This document shows positions 13,074 to 18,867 of a stretch of 23,805 nucleotides of DNA, piece after piece (the stretch's first letter is position 1; each line of letters starts with the position of its first letter). The DNA comes from Dechloromonas sp. (GTDB lineage Bacteria; Pseudomonadota; Gammaproteobacteria; Burkholderiales; Rhodocyclaceae). A program made the translations under genes and the position numbers. Location: contig JAFLDQ010000041.1 of the NCBI GenBank assembly GCA_017302355.1, positions 1 to 23,805 on the forward strand. Direction: 5' to 3'. Below the pieces are notes generated by a model, which saw only the letters and a list, made by a program, of their open reading frames with translations, was not told where the DNA came from and searched no databases.

Positions 13074-13422
13074 TCGCCGCGACGGTGAATTGACCGTCTC
13101 TCAACACGAAACCGACAGCCCCATCATTCCGGTTGCGCAGATGGAGCGCCTCCATCAATTCAAACCGGAAGCTGTCGACTGGGTCATTTCCCAGACCCAA
13201 ATCGAGGCCGAGCATCGTCGCGCCGAAGACAAGCGTGTCAACACCTATATTTTCGTCGAACGCACGCTGGGGCAGGTGTTCGCCTTTCTGATCGGCATGT
13301 CCGGCGTCGTTGGCGGCGCCTATGTTGCCATTCACGAACAGCCGTGGGCAGGCGCCACCATAGCCAGCCTGGCGCTGACCGGGCTGGCCGTCGTCTTCCT
13401 AACGGGGCGCCGTCGCGAGTAA
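13042..13422 (+). CDS. DUF2335-family two-helix membrane protein
   Basis: The 126-residue protein from ATG 13042 has the DUF2335 signature: ERLHQFKPEAVDWVISQTQI followed by EAEHRRAEDKRVN, then two transmembrane helices at about residues 75-97 and 102-121 (IGMSGVVGGAYVAIHEQPWA, then ASLALTGLAVVFLTG). These inner-membrane proteins of unknown role are frequent in prophages; a part in lysis or exclusion is only a guess. A strong terminator follows. Confidence 0.8.
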   Translation: MANRSTTARVNRRDGELTVSQHETDSPIIPVAQMERLHQFKPEAVDWVISQTQIEAEHRRAEDKRVNTYIFVERTLGQVFAFLIGMSGVVGGAYVAIHEQPWAGATIASLALTGLAVVFLTGRRRE

Positions 13423-13455
13423 GCCGAACCCCAGCCGGCCAATCTGCTGCCCACC

Positions 13456-13483
13456 AGCCCCGCCCAGAGCGGGGCTTTTGTTT
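13456..13483 (+). terminator. Rho-independent terminator
   Basis: AGCCCCGC (13456-13463) and GCGGGGCT (13469-13476) form a perfect 8-bp stem with a 5-base loop, followed by TTTTGTTT. It closes the transcript carrying the DUF2335 gene, separating it from the lysis/late operon that begins near 13540. Confidence 0.85.
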
Positions 13484-13539
13484 GCCTGTCCAACCCCGTC
13501 GCCCTGACCGGCTCGCGCGCGCGCGGATAGCCTTGCCGC

Positions 13540-13863
13540 ATGCCATGCCGTGATTGCCTCCACTACCTGCCGTCCGAAGTCGCGCTCAAGCCGCGCTCCG
13601 GGCTGGTCGGGCGACCGTGGAGCGCGGAGCAGGGGCCCCCGGAGGGGGATGCGACCGCGGAGCGGGATGCAAGCGCTCCGGCCACGGTCGCAGGCGCTCA
13701 CTGCGCTGGCCGATCCCCCTACGGGGGCCCCTCGTCCCACGCTCCGGAGCGCTACGGCTATTGCAACGCCGCGCCGACCCTCCAGACGCGCGCGCGGATG
13801 TTCAGCGCGGCGCAGGCGCCGTGCTGGCTGCCCGAAACCCGTTGCCAGGAGAAGCCCCAATGA
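13540..13863 (+). CDS. Small cysteine-containing phage protein split by an in-frame R element
   Basis: The 107-residue frame starts at ATG 13540. The native protein appears to be the two ends: MPCRDCLHYLPSE at the front and YGYCNAAPTLQTRARMFSAA then QAPCWLPETRCQEKPQ at the back, with paired cysteines (C3, C6 and three more in the C-terminal part) that may bind metal. The ~47 residues between them are the R4 repeat (GDATAERDASAPATVAGAHC...). Similar short Cys proteins occur in prophages near lysis genes; function unknown. The stop overlaps the next start (ATGA). Confidence 0.5.
   Translation: MPCRDCLHYLPSEVALKPRSGLVGRPWSAEQGPPEGDATAERDASAPATVAGAHCAGRSPYGGPSSHAPERYGYCNAAPTLQTRARMFSAAQAPCWLPETRCQEKPQ
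13610..13752 (+). repeat. R element, copy R4 (inside a gene)
   Basis: A 143-bp copy. Hairpin 1 is one pair longer on each side (CCCCC-GGA-GGGGG) than the CCCC/GGGG of R2 and R5; hairpin 2 is CCCCC-TAC-GGGGG. From the GATGCGACC core onward it is read in the same frame as R2, R3 and R5. Unlike those, it has recognisable native coding sequence on both sides. Confidence 0.9.
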
Positions 13864-13949
13864 GCCTTTGCCCCAACCTCGCCGGCCTGTTCTGGGCGGC
13901 GTATGTCTTCGCCTTCGCCATCATCATCGCCTGGGCGGTGTTGTGGTGA
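13860..13949 (+). CDS. 29-residue single-helix membrane protein
   Basis: ATG 13860 overlaps the previous stop and the frame ends in a GTGA overlap with the lipoprotein gene. Product: MSLCPNLAGLFWAAYVFAFA followed by IIIAWAVLW, one transmembrane helix covering nearly the whole protein. It lies at the start of the lysis cassette, so a small holin/pinholin-like or accessory role is possible but unproven. Confidence 0.5.
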   Translation: MSLCPNLAGLFWAAYVFAFAIIIAWAVLW

Positions 13950-14347
13950 GCGCGCGCGCCCTGATCGCCGGCGTCCTCGCCGCGCTGGCCCTCGCCGGTT
14001 GCGCCACGCCCGGCGGCGATGTCCGCCAACCAACCCTGCAGGAGGTCCGCGACACGGCCTGTCCGGTCGCGCTCGGCCTGGTCATCGGCCTGCAGGTCGA
14101 GCCGGCCATCGACGCCGCGACCCGCGAGGGCCTGGCCAGGGCGCAGCCCCTCATCGAAAGCGCGTGCGCCGCGACGGCCACCCCCGCCGGCCTGCGCGCG
14201 ATGTCCGAGACCGTCATCCCCGCCGTCATGGGCCTGATCCTCGAATCGACGATGACCGCCGAGCAGAAGCAGGCCGCCGTCGTCGCCATCACCACGGCGC
14301 GCCTGCTGATCCTGTCGCTGCCCGTGACGCCTGAGGCCACGCCATGA
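13946..14347 (+). CDS. Phage lipoprotein of the lysis cassette
   Basis: The 133-residue product from GTG 13946 (GTG 13943 also in frame) has a lipoprotein signal: ALIAGVLAALALAGC with lipobox LAGC and acylated C19. The mature part is helical (EVRDTACPVALGLVIGLQVE, later SETVIPAVMGLILESTMTAE) with a few cysteines. It would be anchored in the outer membrane. Its place directly before the endolysin suggests a part in lysis, but it does not look like a standard Rz1 (not proline-rich, larger). ATGA overlap with the endolysin. Confidence 0.65.
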   Translation: MSARALIAGVLAALALAGCATPGGDVRQPTLQEVRDTACPVALGLVIGLQVEPAIDAATREGLARAQPLIESACAATATPAGLRAMSETVIPAVMGLILESTMTAEQKQAAVVAITTARLLILSLPVTPEATP

Positions 14348-15372
14348 CCGACTACCTCATCCTGCTCGGCAACGACCACTGTCGCGCCTTCCTGTCGCTG
14401 ATCCGGCGCTGCGAGGGCGCCAATTACAACACCCTGTTTGGCGGCGGCGCCTTCTCCGGCTGGGCCGACCACCCGCGCCAGAAGGTCACGCGGCAATCCG
14501 GCGGGCGTCCGCTCACCAGCACGGCCGCCGGCGCCTACCAGTTCCTCAGCCGCACCTGGGACGACTGCCGGGCGGCGACGCAGCTGCCAGACTTCTCCCC
14601 GGTCTCGCAGGACATCGCCGCGCTGTGGCTGATCGACCGCCGCGAGGCGCTCGGCGACGTCATCGCCGGCGAGTGGCTGGCGGCCATCGGCAAATGCAAC
14701 AAGGAGTGGGCCAGCCTGCCCGGCAGCCCCTACGGCCAGCCGACGCGCAGCATGGCGTATTGCCTCGAGCACCTGCGGCGCAGCCTGGCGCCGCTGCCGG
14801 CGCCCGGTGGTTCGTTGCCCGTGGTTCGTGGTTCGAATCACGATCCACGATCAACGATTCACGGATTTTCGAACCACGAACCACCAACCACGAACCCCGG
14901 CCTCGTCTCCCGCCTGTTCACCCTGCCTGACTTCCTCCAGGCGCTCCGGGCCGGCCAGGAACTGGCGCACCCCGAAACCTGGAAGCGCGCCTCGGTGTGG
15001 ACCGGCAGCCTGACGGCGCTGCTCGGCGCCGCCACCGCCATCGCGAGGGCCTATGGCTACTCCATTCCGCTCGGCGACGCGGAGATCGCTACGCTGGTTT
15101 CTGCCGCTGCTGTTGTCGTCGGCCTGTTCCAGTCCTGGTCCACCATGGCCACCACCCGCCGCATCGGCCTGCCGCCCGGCCCTGACGCTGTGGGAGCCGG
15201 AACTGCTGACCCCGCCGGACCTCGAGTCGTGGCGCGACCAGCAGCCCTTCCGCGCCGGCCTGCCGATGCCGATGGTGACCTGCCGGTTCTAGGCGGGAAG
15301 GGGGAAGAGGGAAGGGAGAAGGGTGAAACCGCGCCTCCCCGCGACCCGGCGCGGTTCTTCCCGGGAGGCTGA
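14344..15372 (+). CDS. Lambda-R-type endolysin (lytic transglycosylase) joined to a holin-like membrane tail
   Basis: Residues ~10-150 are a GH104 lysozyme-like transglycosylase, as in lambda R: AFLSLIRRCEGANYNTLFGG with E24 as the catalytic glutamate, GWADHPRQKVT, TSTAAGAYQFLSRTWDD, FSPVSQDIAALWLI and EWASLPGSPYGQ. It cleaves peptidoglycan. Residues ~155-186 are the S2 palindrome. Residues ~190-278 look like a separate two-helix holin: FLQALRAGQELAHPETWKRA, then helices ~218-238 and ~247-265 (LVSAAAVVVGLFQSWSTMAT). After ~15180 this frame has poor codon use while another frame looks coding to 15292, so the last ~65 residues are doubtful. A natural fusion, a repeat-made fusion, or a frameshifted pseudogene are all possible. 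Confidence 0.75.
   Translation: MTDYLILLGNDHCRAFLSLIRRCEGANYNTLFGGGAFSGWADHPRQKVTRQSGGRPLTSTAAGAYQFLSRTWDDCRAATQLPDFSPVSQDIAALWLIDRREALGDVIAGEWLAAIGKCNKEWASLPGSPYGQPTRSMAYCLEHLRRSLAPLPAPGGSLPVVRGSNHDPRSTIHGFSNHEPPTTNPGLVSRLFTLPDFLQALRAGQELAHPETWKRASVWTGSLTALLGAATAIARAYGYSIPLGDAEIATLVSAAAVVVGLFQSWSTMATTRRIGLPPGPDAVGAGTADPAGPRVVARPAALPRRPADADGDLPVLGGKGEEGREKGETAPPRDPARFFPGG
14807..14897 (+). repeat. S element, copy S2
   Basis: A perfect 15-bp inverted repeat, GGTTCGTGGTTCGAA (14823-14837) and TTCGAACCACGAACC (14868-14882), with a 30-base centre, plus outer GGTTCG/CGAACC echoes. The first 66 bases equal S1. It adds about 30 in-frame codons exactly between the endolysin and holin-like parts of the gene at 14344. 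Confidence 0.9.
15053..15292 (+). CDS. Overlapping +1-frame ORF: frameshifted end of the holin part or an embedded Rz1-like lipoprotein
   Basis: This 79-residue frame overlaps the endolysin gene. From 15182 to the TAG at 15290-15292 its codon use is far better than that of the endolysin frame (LTLWEPELLTPPDLESWRDQ then QPFRAG), and it ends just before the T1 repeat. This suggests either a +1 frameshift near 15170-15190 in the holin part, or a genuine embedded gene. Favouring the latter: ATG 15053 with GAGGG upstream, a basic then hydrophobic start (RRSLRWFLPLLLSSAC) and a proline-rich stretch (SSPGPPWPPP), the general form of Rz1 spanins. The lipobox is imperfect and GC-rich shadow frames often look proline-rich. 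Confidence 0.4.
   Translation: MATPFRSATRRSLRWFLPLLLSSACSSPGPPWPPPAASACRPALTLWEPELLTPPDLESWRDQQPFRAGLPMPMVTCRF
15296..15329. repeat. T repeat, copy T1 (GGGAAGAGGGAAGGGAGAAGGG)
   Basis: A purine run of GGGAAG/GGGAGAAGGG units directly after the possible stop at 15292. It matches the left arm of the T3 palindrome at 17151 and is complementary to the pyrimidine run T2 at 15637. Confidence 0.7.
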
Positions 15373-15374
15373 GC

Positions 15375-15557
15375 GTGAGCGAAGAGCAGATCCCGCAGGA
15401 ACAGATGCGCCGCGTCGTCGCGGCGGCCGATCTGGCCTACGACGCCGCCCGCTGGGCTGTCGGCGACAGCTTCGACCTGGCGCACATCCTGCACCAGCTC
15501 GCCTACGACAGCTTCGTCGCCGGGATGGAATACGGGCGCGGGGAGGCCGGCCAGTGA
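15375..15557 (+). CDS. Small acidic phage protein, unknown function
   Basis: The 60-residue product starts at GTG 15375 behind GGGAGG (15363-15368). It is a helical protein: EEQIPQEQMRRVVAAADLAY, then HILHQLAYDSFVAGMEYGRG. Codon use is typical of the phage. No family recognised. The end overlaps a GTGA start. Confidence 0.5.
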   Translation: MSEEQIPQEQMRRVVAAADLAYDAARWAVGDSFDLAHILHQLAYDSFVAGMEYGRGEAGQ

Positions 15558-15700
15558 GCCACGAAAAACGCATCCTCGCCGACGGAAGGGCGGTGCTGTA
15601 TCGCGGGGACAACCTCGATCTGCTCGCCGCCGGCCCAACCCTTCCCCCTTCCCCCTTCTCCCTTCCCGGCGAGCCCGGCGAGCCCAGCCATGCCGGATGA
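15554..15700 (+). pseudogene. Probable truncated gene with a methyltransferase-like start
   Basis: GTG 15554 overlaps the previous stop (GTGA). The first ~27 residues (MSHEKRILADGRAVLYRGDN, then LDLLAAG) resemble the start of phage DNA methyltransferases, which typically open with an LGD-type motif followed by L..L. The frame then runs into the T2 pyrimidine repeat (PTLPPSPFSLPGEPGEP) and stops at 15700. No methyltransferase catalytic motif (DPPY type) follows. I infer a gene cut down at the repeat; the family is uncertain. Confidence 0.35.
15637..15668. repeat. T repeat, copy T2 (pyrimidine orientation)
   Basis: The run CCCAACCCTTCCCCCTTCCC then CCTTCTCCCTTCCC is the complement of the T1 type. 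It falls at the point where the methyltransferase-like gene loses its native sequence. Together T1 and T2 form a widely spaced inverted pair around the gene at 15375. Confidence 0.65.
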
Positions 15701-16073
15701 CATCGACCGCGCCCAGGAGCGCGAGGAGGAAATGCGCAGCGACGCGCTGGCCGAATACCGGCGCCGCGCGCACGGCGACCCGGCCGTTCCGTCGGCCTGG
15801 CAGTGCGCGGTGTGCGGCGAGTACCTCCCCGAGCTGCGCCGGCGCCTCATCCCCGGCGTGCAGACCTGCGTCGAGTGCCAAGGCGACCGCGAAGCGCGGA
15901 GCAGGGGCCCCTTTGGGGATGCGACCGCGGAGCGGGATGCAGCGCCCCGTGCGGTCGCTGGCGCCCACTGCGCTGGCCGATCCCCCTGCGGGGGCCCCTC
16001 GTCCGACGCTCCGGGGCGCGATCTTGAGCGCGCCCTCAATCGCCACGAACCCTTACCCTTCCCGTCCCCATGA
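15690..16073 (+). CDS. TraR/DksA-type zinc finger protein carrying an R element
   Basis: The 127-residue frame starts at ATG 15690. Residues 1-64 are a short TraR/DksA-family protein: helical start (DDIDRAQEREEEMRSDALAE) and a four-cysteine zinc finger with C39, C42, C60 and C63 (QCAVCGEYLPELRRR, then QTCVECQ). Members bind RNA polymerase or are of unknown phage role; they are common in the late operon of Mu-like phages. Residues ~65-110 are the R5 element. The last ~17 residues (DLERALNRHEPLP...) look like the displaced native C-terminus, so R5 lies inside the gene. Confidence 0.7.
   Translation: MPDDIDRAQEREEEMRSDALAEYRRRAHGDPAVPSAWQCAVCGEYLPELRRRLIPGVQTCVECQGDREARSRGPFGDATAERDAAPRAVAGAHCAGRSPCGGPSSDAPGRDLERALNRHEPLPFPSP
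15882..16019 (+). repeat. R element, copy R5
   Basis: A 138-bp copy, almost identical to R2. Hairpins CCCC-TTT-GGGG and CCCCC-TGC-GGGGG. The two ends are imperfect inverted repeats of each other (GGAGCAGGGGCCCC near the start against GGGGCCCCTCGTCC near the end). Also a GCGACCGC/GCGGTCGC pair in the interior. It is read as GDREARSRGPFGDATAERDA..., the same frame as R2 and R3. Confidence 0.9.
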
Positions 16074-16414
16074 CCCTGACCATCGAACTCTGGCAACTGA
16101 TCAGCCTGCTGCTGACCTTCCTCGGCTGCGTCGCCGGTTTCGCGAAGATCATCCTCAGGGAAATCGAGAGGCGCGATGACGCGATCAACGAGCGGGTGGC
16201 CCAGCAATACGCGCGCATGGACGAGATCGAGCGCGGGCTCGGCGACATCGCCGCGCTGGCCAAGGCGTCGCCGACGCACGGCGATCTGACCAACGTCTAC
16301 CGCGCCCAGAACCGCACCGAGGAAAAGCTCAACCAGCTGATCGGCGAGACCCGCAGCCAGAGCGACCTGCTCAGGCTGATCATGAACCAGATCACGCAGA
16401 AGGGCATGCAGTGA
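16070..16414 (+). CDS. DUF2730 protein (Mu gp25 family)
   Basis: The 114-residue protein starts at ATG 16070 (ATGA overlap). One N-terminal transmembrane helix (~5-28, LWQLISLLLTFLGCVAGFAK) is followed by a long coiled coil (~30-110, IERRDDAINERVAQQYARMD, later RTEEKLNQLIGETRSQSDLL). This matches DUF2730, the Mu gp25 family found just upstream of the terminase genes. The inner-membrane anchor with a cytoplasmic or periplasmic coil recalls Rz in layout, but the role is unknown. Confidence 0.75.
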   Translation: MTLTIELWQLISLLLTFLGCVAGFAKIILREIERRDDAINERVAQQYARMDEIERGLGDIAALAKASPTHGDLTNVYRAQNRTEEKLNQLIGETRSQSDLLRLIMNQITQKGMQ

Positions 16415-16668
16415 CGAATAAGGAATACAAGCGGCGCAACGCGATTCTCTCGACGCTCAGCTTCGAGCCGCTGGCCACGGTTTCCCGGCTGCGCCACGAT
16501 CTGGAGACGGTGCACGGCATCGCCGCCAGCGCCGACCGCATCCGCGCCGACCTCGACTTTCTCGCAGATGTCGGCCTGGTGCGGGTCGATGGCGACGCCG
16601 CGCGCTGCACCGAGCGCGGCATGGACGTGGCGCGCCTGCGCGCCAATTTTCCGGGGAGGGTCGACTGA
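16411..16668 (+). CDS. Winged-helix protein (Mu gp26-like)
   Basis: The 85-residue product starts at GTG 16411 (GTGA overlap). It is one winged helix: AILSTLSFEPLATVSRLRHD, then SADRIRADLDFLADVGLVRV and a wing (DGDAARCTERGMDVAR). Position between the DUF2730 and small terminase genes corresponds to Mu gp26, an ArsR-like DNA-binding protein. May take part in packaging-site recognition or late control. Confidence 0.65.
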   Translation: MTNKEYKRRNAILSTLSFEPLATVSRLRHDLETVHGIAASADRIRADLDFLADVGLVRVDGDAARCTERGMDVARLRANFPGRVD

Positions 16669-17150
16669 TGGCGCACCCGCCCGAAAAACGCCTCGAGCTG
16701 CGCACCGCCTACATCGGCGGCCTGCCGCTGGAAACCGCGGCCAGGAAGGTGCGCGTGCCCTCGGCGACGGCGCGCAACTGGTATCGCGCGGCGCGCGATG
16801 CCGGAGAGGACTGGGACAAGTTCCGCGCCGCCAGCCTGATCGTCGCCGGCGGCGGCATCGAACAGGCGATGGCGCGCATCGTCGCCGCCGGCCTGATGCG
16901 CTGCGAGGCGCTGCTGGAGACGATCGCCGACAGCACCGACGTCGCCAACGCCATGCAGGCGATGGGGCTGCTCGGCGACACCGTCGCCAAGCTCAAGGCC
17001 GCCTCGCGCGGCATGATGCCCGAGGCCGACCGCCTGGCGATCGAGAACGGCGCGATCAAGGCCTTCGTCGACCTCGCCGTCCGCCGCCATCCGGAAACGG
17101 CGCAATCCCTGCTGGCGACCGTGGAGGCCTGGGCGAGTGGGCAGCGTTAA
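16668..17150 (+). CDS. DUF1804 protein, predicted small terminase subunit
   Basis: The 160-residue protein starts at ATG 16668 (TGATG overlap). The N-terminal helix-turn-helix (RLELRTAYIGGLPLETAARK, then VPSATARNWYRAARDAGEDW) and long helical C-terminus (VANAMQAMGLLGDTVAKLKA) match the DUF1804 family. In Mu-like phages this family lies directly before the large terminase. A small terminase recognises the phage end and starts packaging; the assignment is by position and fold. Confidence 0.75.
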   Translation: MAHPPEKRLELRTAYIGGLPLETAARKVRVPSATARNWYRAARDAGEDWDKFRAASLIVAGGGIEQAMARIVAAGLMRCEALLETIADSTDVANAMQAMGLLGDTVAKLKAASRGMMPEADRLAIENGAIKAFVDLAVRRHPETAQSLLATVEAWASGQR

Positions 17151-17235
17151 GGCCGGGAAGAGGGAAGAGAGAAGGGGGAAGGGTAAACCCCCCGGCTCCG
17201 CACCCTTCTCCCTTCTCCCTTCTCCCTTCTCTTGG
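17151..17235. repeat. T repeat, copy T3 (large purine/pyrimidine palindrome)
   Basis: A left arm of GGGAAGAGGGAAGAGAGAAG-type purines and a right arm of CCCTTCTCCCTTCTCCCTTC-type pyrimidines flank a short centre (AAACCCCCCGGCTCCGC). It could form a long hairpin and fills the whole 95-base gap between small and large terminase genes, where Mu genes normally touch. Confidence 0.75.
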
Positions 17236-17245
17236 CGGGCGGCCA

Positions 17246-18865
17246 ATGGCCAGCGTTAAGAAGCTCACTGCGCGCGAGGCGAGTAACGACCTCGCCGCCT
17301 ATGCCGCGCAGCTGCGGCAGCGGATCGAGGCCGAGGTATCCGGCTTTTCGCCGGACCCGGTCGAGCGCGCCCGGCGCATCGGCGAGGCCGTGGCGTCGTT
17401 CGAGTTCTTCTGCGGCGCCTACTTCCCGCACTACGTGCGCAGCCCGCACCGGAGCGCGCTGCACCGCTACCTGTTCGCCCGCCTGCCGGAGATCGTCGCC
17501 AGCGAGAAGGGCGAGGCCGACGCCATTGCCGCGCCGCGCGGCGAGGCCAAGTCGACGCTGGTGTCGCAGCTCTTCGTGCTGTGGTGCATCGTCAGCGGCA
17601 GGAAGCGCTACCCGGTCATCGTCATGGACTCGATCGATCAGGCCTACCCGATGCTGGAGGCGATCAAGGCCGAGCTCGAGTTCAACCCGCGCCTGGCCGC
17701 CGATTTTCCCGCGGCCAGCGGCCAGGGGCGCGTCTGGCAGGCCGGGACGATCCTGACGAGGAACGACGTCAAGGTGCAGGTCGCCGGCTCCGGCAAGAAA
17801 CTCAGGGGTTTGCGCCACGGTCCATGGCGGCCCGACCTGTGCGTCCTCGACGACATCGAGAACGACGAGCAGGTGCGGAACCCGGAGCAGCGCGACAAGC
17901 TGCACGCCTGGCTGTCGAAAACCGTGCTGCCGCTCGGCGGCGCCGGCGCCAAGTACGACGTCGTCTATATCGGCACCCTGCTGCATTACGACTCGGTCCT
18001 CGCCCGCACGCTCGACAACCCGCTGTGGCGCGCCGCCCGCTTCAAGGCGCTGGTCGAATGGCCGGCGCGCATGGATCTGTGGGAGCGCTGGGAAGAGCTG
18101 CTGAGGAACGACGGCGAGGCCGTGGCCGACGCCTATTACGCGGCGAAAGCCGCCGAGATGACCGCCGGCAGCGTCGTTTCCTGGGCCGCCCGGCCGCTGC
18201 TGGCGCTGATGAAGATCCGCGCCCGCGACGGCCACGACACCTTCGACAGCGAATATCAGAACGACCCGGTCGCCGGCGACAACGCGCCGTTCGCCAAGGT
18301 CATCGACTTCTGGGTCAGCCGCCTGCCCGAATGGGTGTTCTACGGCGCCTGCGACCCATCGCTCGGCCGTTCGGGCGCCAGCCGCGACCCGTCGGCGCTC
18401 CTCGTCGGCGGCTTCAACCGGGCGACCGGGATCCTCGACGTCGTCGAGGCGCAGATCAGAAAACGTCTGCCCGACCGCATCATCGAGGACATCATCGCCC
18501 TGCAGCGCCAGTACCGCTGCCTGGTGTGGGCGGTGGAAACCGTCCAGTTCCAGGAGTTCCTGCGCTCCGAGCTGGTCAAGCGCAGCGCCGCCGCCGGCGT
18601 CCCGGTTCCGGCCCGCGCCGTGCAGCCGCACGCCGACAAGCTGCTGCGCATCGAGACCCTGCAGCCGCACATGGCCAACGGCCTGATCCGCCTGCACCCG
18701 AGCCAGACGACGCTGATCGACCAGCTGCGCCACTTCCCGCGCGCCGACCACGACGACGGCCCGGACGCGCTGCACATGCTGTGGATGCTGGCGACCAGCG
18801 GCCTGGGCTCGCCCGGCATCGCCTCCCGCCCGCGCCGCGAGCGCGTCAACCTCCGGGGCTACTGA
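17246..18865 (+). CDS. Large terminase subunit (Mu gp28 family)
   Basis: The 539-residue protein is the packaging motor and nuclease. The ATPase part has Walker A APRGEAKST (96-104) and Walker B DLCVLDDIE (197-205) with the acidic pair D202/D203. The nuclease part has D370 (YGACDPSLGR), E431 (VWAVETVQFQEF) and D504/D507 (DHDDGPDALHML). Length fits Mu gp28. ATG 17246 has only a weak GGCGGGCGG ribosome site, perhaps because the T3 palindrome displaced it. Mu-type phages package host-flanked DNA from an end-proximal pac site. Confidence 0.9.
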   Translation: MASVKKLTAREASNDLAAYAAQLRQRIEAEVSGFSPDPVERARRIGEAVASFEFFCGAYFPHYVRSPHRSALHRYLFARLPEIVASEKGEADAIAAPRGEAKSTLVSQLFVLWCIVSGRKRYPVIVMDSIDQAYPMLEAIKAELEFNPRLAADFPAASGQGRVWQAGTILTRNDVKVQVAGSGKKLRGLRHGPWRPDLCVLDDIENDEQVRNPEQRDKLHAWLSKTVLPLGGAGAKYDVVYIGTLLHYDSVLARTLDNPLWRAARFKALVEWPARMDLWERWEELLRNDGEAVADAYYAAKAAEMTAGSVVSWAARPLLALMKIRARDGHDTFDSEYQNDPVAGDNAPFAKVIDFWVSRLPEWVFYGACDPSLGRSGASRDPSALLVGGFNRATGILDVVEAQIRKRLPDRIIEDIIALQRQYRCLVWAVETVQFQEFLRSELVKRSAAAGVPVPARAVQPHADKLLRIETLQPHMANGLIRLHPSQTTLIDQLRHFPRADHDDGPDALHMLWMLATSGLGSPGIASRPRRERVNLRGY

Positions 18866-18867
18866 CC

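Noticed and set aside
12788..13093. A 101-codon plus frame overlapping the gene at 12879
   Set aside because: It starts inside a U palindrome and has poorer composition than the 64-residue frame, which matches a familiar prophage protein pattern.
6974..16019. Repeated ~140-bp units considered as a CRISPR array or tandem repeat
   Set aside because: The copies are kilobases apart, in both orientations, and lie within coding frames; no regular spacers.
17147..18775. A 542-codon minus-strand frame across the large terminase
   Set aside because: It is a shadow of the terminase; no domain motif and unlikely composition.
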